A stretch of 64,000 nt of DNA from Brevibacillus invocatus. GTDB lineage: Bacteria > Bacillota > Bacilli > Brevibacillales > Brevibacillaceae. The notes under the pieces were generated by a model, which made no database searches, had not been told where the DNA came from, and was given only the letters and a program-made list of their open reading frames with translations. Each line of letters begins with the position of its first letter. Position 1 is the stretch's first letter. Both the position numbers and the translations under genes were made by a program. Shown here piece after piece: positions 1-8,289 of the stretch. The stretch is taken from NCBI RefSeq assembly GCF_003710915.1, contig NZ_RHHR01000044.1:41492-105491 (forward strand), given 5' to 3'.

Positions 1-304
1 TCATGCCGGATGCAAGCGAGTTGACCGGATTGCCATTCTCGTCGAGGCGAGTCAGGCTGTCGTAAATCTGGCGGATGACAGATCCTGAGACGGTATCCTC
101 TGCAAAAATCGGATCAAGCGTGGCTGGCTCCTCCATGTTCAATCGCATGACCTGTGGCCCTTGCTTTGTCGCTTCCGAAGCCGGTGCTTCGGCAGTTGAC
201 GGAGCAGGCTGGGTAGCAGGAGCACTCCCCCCTCCGCTACAGGCAGATAACAAGCTTCCTGCTACGAGCAGGATACTCCCATATGAAGCAATCCGCTTTT
301 TCAT
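1..304 (-). CDS. Oligopeptide ABC transporter substrate-binding lipoprotein, N-terminal part (runs off the window)
   Basis: Only the first ~101 codons are present. The start ATG lies at 304-302 behind an AAGGAGAG ribosome site. The product opens with a Lys/Arg n-region, a hydrophobic core and a lipobox ending LLSAC, so it should be a lipid-anchored extracellular protein. A Ser/Ala/Pro-rich linker follows, and then the typical start of a family-5 solute-binding domain (QVMRLNMEEPATLDPIFAED). In this family the protein captures di/oligopeptides, or sometimes nickel or opines, and hands them to a Dpp/Opp permease. Its partners, if any, lie beyond base 1. The family is clear from the lipobox and this motif; the substrate is unknown. 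Confidence 0.85.
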   Translation of the reverse strand, partial: MKKRIASYGSILLVAGSLLSACSGGGSAPATQPAPSTAEAPASEATKQGPQVMRLNMEEPATLDPIFAEDTVSGSVIRQIYDSLTRLDENGNPVNSLASGM

Positions 305-441
305 GTGAGATCACTCTCTCCTTATTGACCTTAATCAGCAATAAGCATGCCAGTCTAAAAGAGTGCCTCTTCCTCTCCTCTTCTATTCAACCTCGAATTA
401 TACTATCTAAAAATTGCATCTATTCAAACCGTAGCGGTCTA

Positions 442-494
442 TTCAGAACGGAATTGATCCAATTTAAGATTGAATTGGATCTACTTCTTCTGAA
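442..494. terminator. Nested inverted repeat overlapping the end of the small gene, likely terminator on the minus strand
   Basis: A 9-bp perfect inverted repeat (456-464 with 473-481, 8-nt loop) is nested inside a 7-bp repeat (442-448 with 488-494). The hairpin begins at the stop codon of the 34-codon gene at 481-585. It lacks a long U-run, so termination is likely but not certain. It also lies in the leader region of the binding-protein gene starting at 304. Confidence 0.5.
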
Positions 495-585
495 CCAGGA
501 CGTATCGATTAGTCGGTCTTCCAACGCCCCCGTAAATGACTGAGTCGTCTTCGATTACCACTACTCGTATACATTCCAGATTCAT
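481..585 (-). CDS. Small 34-residue protein of unknown function
   Basis: A 34-codon frame (ATG 585-583, stop TAG 483-481) is preceded by GAAGGAG with a 7-nt spacer, a near-ideal Gram-positive ribosome site. The peptide starts MNLECIRVVVIEDDSVIYGG and ends in VLVQKK: a short hydrophobic strand, an acidic patch, a GG turn and a basic tail. It resembles no family I recognise. It sits alone between the hairpin ending the histidine-kinase gene (632-663) and a nested hairpin at its own stop codon. No promoter is obvious in the ~25 bases upstream, so it may be made by read-through from the kinase operon. Confidence 0.45.
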   Translation of the reverse strand: MNLECIRVVVIEDDSVIYGGVGRPTNRYVLVQKK

Positions 586-631
586 CCGCTCACTCCTTCA
601 AGGGAAATGCCCGGAATTGATGCAAGAAATC

Positions 632-663
632 GAAAAGCTTCACCAGGCTCGGTGAAGCTTTTC
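632..663 (-). terminator. Intrinsic terminator of the two-component operon
   Basis: A 13-bp perfect inverted repeat (632-644 with 651-663, 6-nt loop) starts 2 nt after the histidine-kinase stop codon. It is followed on the minus strand by a T-rich tract, and its A/T-rich flanks could make it work in both directions. Confidence 0.8.
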
Positions 664-665
664 TT

Positions 666-2084
666 TCATCCCGATATTTTTGGCAGGATCAACGTAAACG
701 TAGAGCCATTGGCATCGCTTTTGGTCAGGATGAGATCGCCTCCCAATGCTCGTGCCATCATCCTGGAAAAAGACAGCCCCAGTCCGAGGCCCCTGACCTT
801 TTCCTTTTTGTTGCTCCCTCTGAAAAAGCGTTCAAACACCAGCGACTGCTCTTCTTCCCGTATCCCCTTGCCGTTATCCGTAACATCGATGCGAAGCTCC
901 GACTCTTTTTCATAGAGATGCAATTCAATAACGCCATCGTCTGTAACTGCTTGTCTGGCATTGTTCAGCAGATTGATCAAGATTTGCTGCACGCGTCCAG
1001 GGTCTACCAGAATCGTCCATTCCTGATCCGGCATGCGCGTGGTTAGAGTGATCGTCTCGACATCCTGTCCGATCTGCCACTGGGAGGCAATCTCGTGAAT
1101 CAGCTTGTTCAAATTCTGCGCTTCTGGCTGAACAGTGATCTCGCCAACCGCAAACGAGTTAAAATCGAGCAAATCTTCTACCATTTTTTCCAGCCGTTTG
1201 GTTTCATTGAGACAAATCTCCAGAAATTCTCTTTCCTCGTCACCTGAGACGACCTTGTCATTGATCGCCTGAATCAAGCCACTGATTGAGGTGACAGGTG
1301 TTTTCAGCTCATGGGTGACGCCTGCCAAAAGCTCCGTGCGCGTGCGTTCCAGCTGCCGCAGTCGATCCGCCATCTCTTTGAAGGTGTGAACCAGCTCGTG
1401 AATCTCTCGTTCCTTGATGTTTTTCGTAATTGTCACATCATAATTGCCTTCTACGATTTGCTTGGCTGCTTCCACCACGTCCTCGATCGGTTTGGACAGC
1501 TTTTTCGAGTGAAAGTAGATGACAGCCCAGCCGAGGACACCGAGACTTCCCAGCATGATGACCAAATATTGCAGCTGCTCCTTGTTTACGCGGATGTCTG
1601 TTTCCGGGAACAGCAAAATAATGGTCCCCAGCTTTTGCAGGTCATTGTCCAGGTCTTTTTTGACGACAAACAGCGTGTCTCCGTGACGGGACTTGACCTT
1701 ATCCGCCTTTTCTGCAATCTCCAGCACACGATCCAGATCTTCTTCAAAGGACGAGGGCAATCCCGACTTTTTATAGATGATCTGGTCATGCTCGTCCTTG
1801 ATGAACAGCAGCAGGTTGCGGTCTACTCCCATAAAACGGCGCCTGCTCTCCAATATTTGATGCAGGGTCTCCCCCACATAGAGCTTTCCTTCATCGTCCA
1901 CGACGCGATCCGCTACCTCTTCCGCGAACAAGCGGGTTACATCCAGCTGCTTTTCGGTTGCTGCGTCCTTGATCCAGATGGACGATACAATTCCGATGAT
2001 CAGCAGCCCCACGCACAGTGTCAACAGATAGCGGGTCGTCCAGTACCTAAGCAGAGAGATGGGTTTATTGCTTTGTAAATACAC
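666..2084 (-). CDS. Membrane sensor histidine kinase (two-component system)
   Basis: A 472-residue kinase with a first membrane segment at ~17-38, an extracytoplasmic sensor region at ~40-168, a second membrane segment at ~171-191 and a HAMP linker at ~193-245. The dimerisation/phosphoacceptor motif is GVTHELKTP with the phosphorylated His at ~258. The C-terminal ATPase domain shows the N box (NNARQAV), G1 box (DNGKGI) and G2 box (GLGLGL). It should autophosphorylate and pass phosphate to the OmpR-type regulator encoded just upstream. The two genes overlap by 20 nt, indicating translational coupling. The signal is unknown. A terminator follows the stop codon immediately. Confidence 0.93.
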   Translation of the reverse strand: MYLQSNKPISLLRYWTTRYLLTLCVGLLIIGIVSSIWIKDAATEKQLDVTRLFAEEVADRVVDDEGKLYVGETLHQILESRRRFMGVDRNLLLFIKDEHDQIIYKKSGLPSSFEEDLDRVLEIAEKADKVKSRHGDTLFVVKKDLDNDLQKLGTIILLFPETDIRVNKEQLQYLVIMLGSLGVLGWAVIYFHSKKLSKPIEDVVEAAKQIVEGNYDVTITKNIKEREIHELVHTFKEMADRLRQLERTRTELLAGVTHELKTPVTSISGLIQAINDKVVSGDEEREFLEICLNETKRLEKMVEDLLDFNSFAVGEITVQPEAQNLNKLIHEIASQWQIGQDVETITLTTRMPDQEWTILVDPGRVQQILINLLNNARQAVTDDGVIELHLYEKESELRIDVTDNGKGIREEEQSLVFERFFRGSNKKEKVRGLGLGLSFSRMMARALGGDLILTKSDANGSTFTLILPKISG

Positions 2085-2754
2085 TGAACTGATAACCCAC
2101 CCCTCTTAGCGTTTTGATCTCCCCTTCGGAGGCGGGCCAATTCTGCAAGGTTTTCCGAATTCTTTTAATCGCCAGATCTACTGCCCGGTCGCTTCCCTCG
2201 TAGTCCATCCCCCACAAATGCTCGATCAGCTGCTCGCGCGAATATGTACGGTTGGGATTCTGGGCCAGGAAAAGCAGCAAGGACAAGTCCTTTGGATGGA
2301 ATTGCAGATCGATGCCATGCAAAGTGACGCTATGTGATTTGAAATTGATCTTGAGATTACCAAACAGTCGGGTTTCCTGATCCTTGTCCAGAATCACGGA
2401 ACGACGCATAACCGCGTTGACCCGGGCTACAACTTCCTCTGCCACAAACGGCTTGGTGATATAGTCATCTGCTCCCTGGTTGAATCCCTTCAGCTTTTGA
2501 TCGGTCTGTCCCAGTGCCGTCAGCATGATCACCGGACAGGAGCTTTTCTCCCGGATATACTGCAGGACATCCCAGCCACTCATTTCGGGCAGCATGACGT
2601 CCAGCAGAACAAGATCCGGCTTTTGCTCATCAAAAATACGAATCGCATCGACACCGTCATCTGCTTGCCATACCTGATATTCCTCTTTTTGCAAATAGGC
2701 TTTTAAGACACGGGAAATGACGATTTCATCTTCCACCAGTAATATCTGTTTCAT
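2065..2754 (-). CDS. OmpR/PhoB-family response regulator
   Basis: A 229-residue regulator. The N-terminal receiver domain (~1-120) has the acidic pocket ED near residue 9, the phosphoacceptor Asp52 in LVLLDVMLP and the conserved Lys in DDYITKPF. A winged-helix DNA-binding domain (~130-226) has the typical ending LRGVGYQF. It is first in a two-gene operon with the histidine kinase, whose start overlaps its end. On phosphorylation it would bind direct repeats at target promoters. The neighbouring antiporter and acidic-protein genes are possible but unproven targets. The family call is secure and the regulon is unknown. Confidence 0.93.
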   Translation of the reverse strand: MKQILLVEDEIVISRVLKAYLQKEEYQVWQADDGVDAIRIFDEQKPDLVLLDVMLPEMSGWDVLQYIREKSSCPVIMLTALGQTDQKLKGFNQGADDYITKPFVAEEVVARVNAVMRRSVILDKDQETRLFGNLKINFKSHSVTLHGIDLQFHPKDLSLLLFLAQNPNRTYSREQLIEHLWGMDYEGSDRAVDLAIKRIRKTLQNWPASEGEIKTLRGVGYQFSVFTKQ

Positions 2755-2855
2755 GAATGCCGCTCCTGATTCAAAGAGATGGTTTCTTCTTTCGCTTCTT
2801 CCAGTCTACCTCTTTTCTCTTTATATTGGGATTCCTTCATTTTGGAAATAGGAAA

Positions 2856-2895
2856 AAAGCCTTGCTTTTCCCAGATAGGGAGCATGCAAGGCTTT
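2856..2895 (-). terminator. Intrinsic terminator of the acidic-protein gene
   Basis: A 10-bp perfect inverted repeat (2856-2865 with 2886-2895) is followed on the minus strand by a run of T. It lies 22 bases beyond the stop codon of the gene ending at 2918. Confidence 0.85.
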
Positions 2896-2917
2896 GTGTC
2901 GCGATTATAAAACTTTA

Positions 2918-3649
2918 TTAATACTCCTCGAAATAGAGGTCATCATCGTAATCTGCTTCGAATTCGTACAGTTCTTCATCTTCATCGCTATCGATGATAT
3001 AACCGGTGATATCTGCTTCGAATACATCCCAGATGTCATCGATGATATTTTGAACCAATTTTTCTTTTCTGCTCTCAGACAGATCGTCGAACTCATCAGC
3101 CCAATCGGACAGGTCGATCTCAATCTCTACTTCGATGTCGTCTTCATCGTCACCGTCGAGGGTAATTTCCCACTCAAGCTCTTCAAAATCGCCCCAGTCG
3201 TCGTTTAGCTCTTCCTCAAGGTCAGCTAATTCATCATCGAAATCGTCATCGTCGTCGTCATCCAGCTCATCTTCCAGATCTTGAATCTCTTCATTCAAGG
3301 CTGCGATCTGGTTTTTCAGACGAGTGATTTCAGCGTCTTTAACAGCAAGCTGCGCTTGGGCACCTGTATCTGGTTTGTCCAGAACGTTGATGGTGTAGTT
3401 GGTGCCATCCCAAGTGATGTCTTTGTTGAATACTCCTGCCATCATGCGCAGTGGAATGTACGTGGTTCCATTCACAATGAAAGGCTCGACAGGAGTGGAA
3501 ACTTGATAGCCGTTATACAAAACTTTGATGTTGTTGTATTTTGCTTGCAGGTTTTTGGTTGCTACTTCTGCGCTCGCGCCAGATGGAATCACAGCCGTTG
3601 CCAAAAGCAAACCAGCAGCTGCCGTAGCCAGGTAGTGTTTCTTAAACAT
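2918..3649 (-). CDS. Secreted, extremely acidic protein with copper-amine-oxidase-type stalk domain
   Basis: The start is ATG 3649-3647 behind GGAGGAG; the longer upstream frame has no ribosome site. The 243-residue product has a signal peptide (predicted cleavage after ASA, ~27). A stalk module at ~38-92 carries the recognisable VEPFIVNGTTYIPLRMMAGV segment of the copper amine oxidase N-terminal-like family. A heptad-like coiled coil follows at ~103-130, then a tail to the C-terminus dominated by Asp/Glu with a run of Asp at ~130-136. Stalk modules occur in many cell-surface proteins of Bacillales. The acidic tail could bind divalent cations, but no enzyme domain is visible. It is monocistronic with its own promoter and terminator. 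Confidence 0.8.
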   Translation of the reverse strand: MFKKHYLATAAAGLLLATAVIPSGASAEVATKNLQAKYNNIKVLYNGYQVSTPVEPFIVNGTTYIPLRMMAGVFNKDITWDGTNYTINVLDKPDTGAQAQLAVKDAEITRLKNQIAALNEEIQDLEDELDDDDDDDFDDELADLEEELNDDWGDFEELEWEITLDGDDEDDIEVEIEIDLSDWADEFDDLSESRKEKLVQNIIDDIWDVFEADITGYIIDSDEDEELYEFEADYDDDLYFEEY

Positions 3650-3711
3650 AAAAACTCCTCCATTCTCCGGATGTGTTTTCCTATACGTGTTTCTATGTAC
3701 ATCTATTAGAT

Positions 3712-3741
3712 TACATAGAGAACATGTCGAGATGATGTCAA
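3712..3741 (-). promoter_or_regulatory. Sigma-A-like promoter of the acidic-protein gene
   Basis: On the minus strand TTGACA (3741-3736) is followed after 18 nt by TATGTA (3717-3712), ~60 bases upstream of the start codon at 3649. The -35 box matches consensus exactly. Confidence 0.6.
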
Positions 3742-3979
3742 ATCCACAATCTTCTATTTTGTATCGCAAGACCAAAAAGACGAAAACAACCAGTTTGACC
3801 ATATTATTCTAATACATCCTGCCAAACCTTACAATGCGAAATTAATTAAAAATACGCTTACAGGTAAGATTGGAGAAGATGAAGAACAGGCGAATTAGCT
3901 TTTGGATGCCTAGCGTACAAAAATGCCCTCTTTTTACAGTTTCATTTGAAATTATGCGTATTTTCGATACAAATTCATG

Positions 3980-4013
3980 TATAATAATATGTGCAAACAC
4001 TGATGTTTGTACA
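3980..4013 (+). promoter_or_regulatory. -10 element and adjacent inverted repeat upstream of khtT
   Basis: A consensus TATAAT (3980-3985) without a convincing -35 box is followed by the inverted repeat GTGCAAACA / TGTTTGTAC (3991-3999 with 4004-4012, one mismatch). The repeat covers the expected transcription start, a usual position for a repressor operator. The rest of the 3650-4042 intergenic region also holds the divergent promoter of the acidic-protein gene and a TTTCA-TT-TGAAA palindrome at 3940-3951. Confidence 0.4.
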
Positions 4014-4042
4014 AGGAAAACCACTATGAAGGAGGCTGTTGC

Positions 4043-4540
4043 ATGTTCTCAATCAAGGAATCAGACTTGCCTGGAATTGGTAAAAAATACCAAATCGAAA
4101 CAAAGAGTGGCGACAAACTTGTCGTTGTCATTCACGATGACGGACGAAGAGAACTCTATCACTTTAATCATGACGACGTGGAAGAGACGATCTCCATGGT
4201 AACGTTGGATGATGACGAGGCTCGTCAAATCTCGGCCATCGTTGGTGGTATGACGTACAAACCATCTGCATTGGAAACCGTAGAAGTGGCCTTGGACAAA
4301 CTGGTGATCGAATGGTTCAAAATCGACTCCGGCTTCGTATGTATCGGCAAGACGATCGGTGAATTGAGCATTCGCCAACAAACAGGGACCAGTATTATTG
4401 CGATCATTGAAAAGGATCAAAAGCAAACGATCAATCCCGGTCCTGATCAGGTCTTGACTTCAGGCGCGACACTTGTAGTCGCGGGAGAACGAAAGCAGGT
4501 GAAGATGCTCAAAGCCAAGCTAAGTACAGGAGGTGAATGA
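4043..4540 (+). CDS. khtT: Regulatory subunit of K+(NH4+)/H+ antiporter, KhtT-like
   Basis: Start ATG 4043 follows GAAGGAGG. The 165-residue soluble protein matches the KhtT pattern throughout: an N-terminal segment beginning [16 protein letters not shown], then [11 protein letters not shown], and a C-terminal TrkA-C/RCK-C domain (~75-160) with [20 protein letters not shown]. In Bacillus, KhtT is a peripheral cytoplasmic-face subunit that gates the KhtU antiporter in response to pH and the nucleotide second messenger c-di-AMP; that is family knowledge. Its stop codon overlaps the khtU start (ATGA), so the two subunits are translationally coupled. Confidence 0.9.
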   Translation: MFSIKESDLPGIGKKYQIETKSGDKLVVVIHDDGRRELYHFNHDDVEETISMVTLDDDEARQISAIVGGMTYKPSALETVEVALDKLVIEWFKIDSGFVCIGKTIGELSIRQQTGTSIIAIIEKDQKQTINPGPDQVLTSGATLVVAGERKQVKMLKAKLSTGGE

Positions 4541-5781
4541 AATTGGAGCACATCGTCTTTGAAGTCGGTTTGGCTCTTGCCCTCATCGCAGTTGCCGGCT
4601 TCATTTCACTAAAACTAAAATTCTCGATTGTCCCCTTCTACATTTTGATTGGTATGGCTGTTGGCCCCCACGCACCCCACTTTGGACTGTTTGACCTCCG
4701 CTTTATTGAAAGTGCCCCCCTTATTGAATTTTTAGGCAGGGTTGGCGTCTTGTTTCTCCTCTTTTATCTCGGATTGGAATTTTCCGTCGGACGCTTGATT
4801 AAAGCTGGGAAATCCATTGCCGTCGGCGGGACGATTTACATCGCCATCAACTTTACCCTGGGCCTGATGTTTGGATGGGTTGCAGGCTTTCCCTTGAAAG
4901 AAACACTCATCATCGCTGGTATCACCACAATTTCCTCCAGCGCCATCGTGGCCAAGGTACTGGTCGATCTCAAACGTACTGCAAATCGCGAAACAGAGAT
5001 GATTCTCGGCATCATCATGTTCGAAGATATATTTCTGGCCGTGTACATTTCGATCGTATCCGGGCTTGTTCTCAGCGGTGCCACATCGCTTGGAGATGTC
5101 CTCACATCCGCTCTGGTAGCGCTTGGCTACATGCTCTTGCTCATCGTCATCGGCCGCAAAGCGGTTCCTTTCCTGAACCGCGCGCTCAATATCAAATCAA
5201 ATGAAGTGTTTATGATCACGGTCTTTGCCGGATTGTTCATCATTGCTGGTTTTTCCGAAACCATTCACGTAGCTGAAGCGATCGGTGCTCTCCTCGTAGG
5301 GCTGATCCTGGCTGAAACAGAGCATATGAAGCGGATTGAACACATGATCTTGCCGTTCCGCGATTTCTTTGGAGCGATGTTCTTTTTCAGTTTCGGTTTG
5401 ACGATTGACCCGATGTCCCTCGGCGGTGCCATTTGGCTGTCTTTGGGTGCTGTCATCATCACACTGATCGGTAACGTGGCTGCCGGCTTGTTGGCTGGAC
5501 GTCAAGCGGGCTTGTCTGCAAAAGCTTCTACGAATATCGGTTTGACGATCGTCTCTCGCGGTGAATTCTCGATTATCATGGCGAACCTGGGGAAATCCGG
5601 TGGACTTATGGATATCCTCCAGCCCTTCTCAGCTCTGTACGTCCTGATCCTGGCTATTTTGGGACCACTGCTGACCAAGGAATCGAAGCGTATCTTCCAA
5701 TGGATGAACGCCGTCATTCCACTAGAGCGAAAGCCCAAAGTAAAAGCTCCTTTGCCAGAACAGGAAACCCACTCTCAATAA
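4537..5781 (+). CDS. khtU: Cation/proton antiporter membrane subunit of the CPA2 family, KhtU-like
   Basis: A 414-residue polytopic membrane protein with about a dozen hydrophobic segments and the CPA2 (Na_H_Exchanger) pattern, including the [13 protein letters not shown] segment and SRGEFSII near the C-terminus. It would exchange cytoplasmic K+ or NH4+ for external protons, helping pH and potassium homeostasis, under control of the adjacent KhtT. It starts within the khtT stop codon (overlap of 4 nt). No separate RCK domain is fused to it, consistent with the two-subunit KhtTU arrangement. The exact ion preference cannot be read from the sequence. Confidence 0.9.
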   Translation: MKLEHIVFEVGLALALIAVAGFISLKLKFSIVPFYILIGMAVGPHAPHFGLFDLRFIESAPLIEFLGRVGVLFLLFYLGLEFSVGRLIKAGKSIAVGGTIYIAINFTLGLMFGWVAGFPLKETLIIAGITTISSSAIVAKVLVDLKRTANRETEMILGIIMFEDIFLAVYISIVSGLVLSGATSLGDVLTSALVALGYMLLLIVIGRKAVPFLNRALNIKSNEVFMITVFAGLFIIAGFSETIHVAEAIGALLVGLILAETEHMKRIEHMILPFRDFFGAMFFFSFGLTIDPMSLGGAIWLSLGAVIITLIGNVAAGLLAGRQAGLSAKASTNIGLTIVSRGEFSIIMANLGKSGGLMDILQPFSALYVLILAILGPLLTKESKRIFQWMNAVIPLERKPKVKAPLPEQETHSQ

Positions 5782-5817
5782 TTCCTGAATGACGGGAATC
5801 GCGGGGATTTTGACCTC

Positions 5818-5876
5818 AATAAACGCAGCGGTAGTTTGGAACGCACCCTACGTCCCAGATTGCCGCTGCGTTTATT
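5818..5876. repeat. Long inverted repeat after khtU
   Basis: A 14-bp perfect inverted repeat (5818-5831 with 5863-5876) encloses further partial complementarity (GGAACG with CGTCCC). The result is a long hairpin 36 bases after the khtU stop. It lacks a clear T-run, so it may be a transcript-end stabiliser or a weak two-way terminator. Confidence 0.55.
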
Positions 5877-5981
5877 CCATGACGGACTCTATCAGATGGT
5901 TTCGCCCGTCATCTTATGCTATACTTTCTCTTGCTTCTTCCTCTTTTTCGGGCGAAAGAATCAGGATTTTTTCTCGACGAG

Positions 5982-6437
5982 GTGAGTGATCTGAATATTA
6001 GAAATTCCGCCAAAGCCCTGGTGATTCATCAAGGGAAGCTACTCGTCATCAAGTGTTACAATCACGAGGAAGGCGTCTATTACCTCCTGCCTGGAGGTGG
6101 GCAGGAACCTGGTGAAAAGCTTCTCGATACCGTCGTGCGAGAATGCTGGGAAGAGACGGGCTTGCGGGTGATCCCTCACGAATTGCGATATCTGCGGGAA
6201 TGTTTCTTGAAAAAAGATGTTCACCGCGTAGAGATGATTTTTACATGCAGCTTAACTGGAAGCTCGGTTCCCGATCCTGCCGCTCAGTTGAATTTGGACG
6301 AGGAACAGGTAGGTATCGAGTGGCTTCCACTCGATAATCTCGCTGCTGAACCGTTGTTTCCGCAAGAGCTTCGCACCCTGATCTCGAGTATGTCTTTACC
6401 TGCTTCCTCTCCTGTTTATGTTGGAGAGATTTTTTAA
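5982..6437 (+). CDS. Nudix (MutT-type) hydrolase
   Basis: The Nudix box is complete: GGGQEPGEKLLDTVVRECWE continuing ETGLRV, matching GX5EX7REUXEEXGU. Such enzymes hydrolyse nucleoside diphosphates linked to another group, using Mg2+ bound by the box glutamates; the substrate here cannot be told. The start is uncertain. I chose GTG 5982 because a likely -10 box (TATACT, 5920-5925) lies inside the longer ATG frame (5916) and domain homology begins at about residue 7 (SAKALVIHQGKLLVI). The product would be ~151 residues. It is followed 32 bases later by an amidase gene with its own ribosome site. Confidence 0.8.
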   Translation: MSDLNIRNSAKALVIHQGKLLVIKCYNHEEGVYYLLPGGGQEPGEKLLDTVVRECWEETGLRVIPHELRYLRECFLKKDVHRVEMIFTCSLTGSSVPDPAAQLNLDEEQVGIEWLPLDNLAAEPLFPQELRTLISSMSLPASSPVYVGEIF

Positions 6438-6469
6438 ACCAAATGATCATCCTGCTAGGAGGTTAATTT

Positions 6470-7411
6470 ATGGCTCGTTACTCGCTACGTCCGGAACGGT
6501 CTACCCTGCACGGCTCGTTCTCCAAGGAATACGCACCGATCCTCACGATTCAATCTGGGGATACCGTTCAGTATGAAACGCTCGATGCCGGTTGGAACGC
6601 AGGTCCTTTTCAACCAGGCATGCCGAGAGAAAAATTTTGCGAAAGAGAGCTGCCCCTCGATCGAGGTCACGCCATGATCGGCCCGATCTTCATCGAAGGA
6701 GCTCGTCCCGGAAAAACCTTAGCCATTCAGATCAATGACTTGCAGATCGGTACTTGGGGCTGGAGCAGCGCAGGCGGTTTTGAAAGTGTAATCAATAAGC
6801 GGTTGGGACTTCACGAAGGGCCAGAGTTTGAGCTCGTCTGGACACTGGATCGCGCGACTCTTACTGGAACCAGCCATCTTGGGCATAAAATCCCCTTGAA
6901 TCCATTCCTGGGTCTGCTCGGCATGCCGCCAGACGAAGAAGGCTACCACTCCACACATCCACCACGCTTTTGTGGAGGAAACATAGACTGCAAGGATTTA
7001 GTTCCAGGGAGCACCCTTTATCTGCCCATACCGGTCGAGGGCGGTCTTTTTTCCTGTGGGGATGGTCACGCAGCACAAGGTGACGGCGAAGTAGCCAGTC
7101 CTGCCCTGGAATGCCCGATGGAGCTGGTGGACCTGACCTTTCACGTGTTGGATCTAAAGCTTGCTTTTCCGCGAGCAGAGACCCCTACCTCCTGGATTGC
7201 CTTTGGCTTTCATGAAGATGTCCACGAAGCTGCCATGATCGCCCTGGAAGGCATGCTGGACTGGATGCAGGAGCTATACGGATTCGAACGCAAGGAAGCC
7301 CTGACCTTGTCCAGTCTGCTCGTCGACTTGCGGATTACGCAGCTCGTCAATGGTGTGCGTGGCGTTCATGCCATCCTGGAGAAAAGCAAGCTGCCTGGCA
7401 AGGAGGCGTAA
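6470..7411 (+). CDS. Acetamidase/formamidase family protein
   Basis: A 313-residue protein with the FmdA/AmdA pattern: NAGPFQPGM near the N-terminus, GHAMIGPIFIEGARPGKTL, the metal-site region GGNIDCKDLVPGSTLYLPI, and GGLFSCGDGHAAQGDGEV. These are metal-dependent amidohydrolases that release ammonia from formamide, acetamide or related short amides; the substrate is inferred only from the family. ATG 6470 follows AGGAGGT. The alpha/beta hydrolase gene starts 2 nt after its stop codon, so the two are probably co-transcribed. Confidence 0.88.
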   Translation: MARYSLRPERSTLHGSFSKEYAPILTIQSGDTVQYETLDAGWNAGPFQPGMPREKFCERELPLDRGHAMIGPIFIEGARPGKTLAIQINDLQIGTWGWSSAGGFESVINKRLGLHEGPEFELVWTLDRATLTGTSHLGHKIPLNPFLGLLGMPPDEEGYHSTHPPRFCGGNIDCKDLVPGSTLYLPIPVEGGLFSCGDGHAAQGDGEVASPALECPMELVDLTFHVLDLKLAFPRAETPTSWIAFGFHEDVHEAAMIALEGMLDWMQELYGFERKEALTLSSLLVDLRITQLVNGVRGVHAILEKSKLPGKEA

Positions 7412-7413
7412 CT

Positions 7414-8289
7414 TTGCTTAGCTCAGAAGGAACCTTTGCTGGGACACATGGTGCGGAGCTTTTTTATCGCAGTCTGGTGCCTGTGACATCCCCGAAAGCC
7501 GCGGTCATCATCTTGCACGGATTGGGGGATCACAGTGGGGGCATGCAAGCGATCAGCAAATACTTGTGCGAACACCATTATGCGACTTACTCCTTTGATC
7601 TGCGTGGTCATGGCAAAAGTCCAGGGACGCGGGGCTATGTCAGCAGGTGGGAGGATTATCGCAGGGATCTGCATGCTTTTCACCAGATTGTTCAAGAGCT
7701 GCATGCTGATCTGCCCCTCTTTCTGGTGGCGCACAGCCTTGGCGGATTGATTTGCCTCGACTACTGCCTGCATGAGGACACAGGTATTGCAGGCCTTGCT
7801 GCCATCGCACCCGCACTTTCCTACACCTTCAAACCAATGGAAAAATGGCTCATCCTCTTGATGAGCTGCATAAAGCCGGATTATACGGTGGAAAAGCCTG
7901 TTCATTCACGCAGTGCACGGGGGTCTGATCGAAACAGCTGGAATCATGGCGATTCACTGCGTCATCAAATCGTCACTCCTGGCTTGGGGCGTGGAATGAT
8001 CACAGCCCTGAGCTCGCTCCAAAAGCACTCGTCTTCCATCCAGGTACCTTTTTTATTACAGTACGGCACAGCAGACAGGGTGACACCGCCAGAGCAGCTT
8101 CGCGAGTTCTTTGCTAGAATCGGCTCCAGGGACAAACAGCAAATTGCTTATGAACACATGCGTCATCGCCCTTTTGACGAGGAAGGAAATTCGGCCTTTC
8201 TCGCAGATTTGTTGAATTGGCTGGAGGATCGGAGCACTTCCCGAACAAGCAACAGCGATACGACTATCCACTGTGGTTCATGTCTGTGA
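7414..8289 (+). CDS. Alpha/beta hydrolase, monoacylglycerol lipase/lysophospholipase-like
   Basis: TTG start at 7414 behind AAGGAGG. The fold signature is clear: oxyanion strand VIILHGLGDHSGGM, FDLRGHGKSPG, the nucleophile elbow LVAHSLGG (Ser ~109), a late Asp in YGTADRVTPPEQ and a His near EHMRHRPF. This pattern is typical of the Hydrolase_4 (monoglyceride lipase/lysophospholipase) group, soluble esterases of lipid-like substrates. The last ~20 residues after LNWLEDRS look foreign: they are an out-of-frame reading of a DoxX remnant on the same strand. The original C-terminus was therefore probably altered by a deletion. Confidence 0.85.
   Translation: MLSSEGTFAGTHGAELFYRSLVPVTSPKAAVIILHGLGDHSGGMQAISKYLCEHHYATYSFDLRGHGKSPGTRGYVSRWEDYRRDLHAFHQIVQELHADLPLFLVAHSLGGLICLDYCLHEDTGIAGLAAIAPALSYTFKPMEKWLILLMSCIKPDYTVEKPVHSRSARGSDRNSWNHGDSLRHQIVTPGLGRGMITALSSLQKHSSSIQVPFLLQYGTADRVTPPEQLREFFARIGSRDKQQIAYEHMRHRPFDEEGNSAFLADLLNWLEDRSTSRTSNSDTTIHCGSCL

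Noticed and set aside
1311..2078. 255-codon plus-strand frame opposite the histidine kinase
   Set aside because: It is the antisense shadow of a well-conserved kinase gene and shows no domain or ribosome site. The same applies to the long frames opposite the B12 genes (for example 14382-15263 and 18051-19406).
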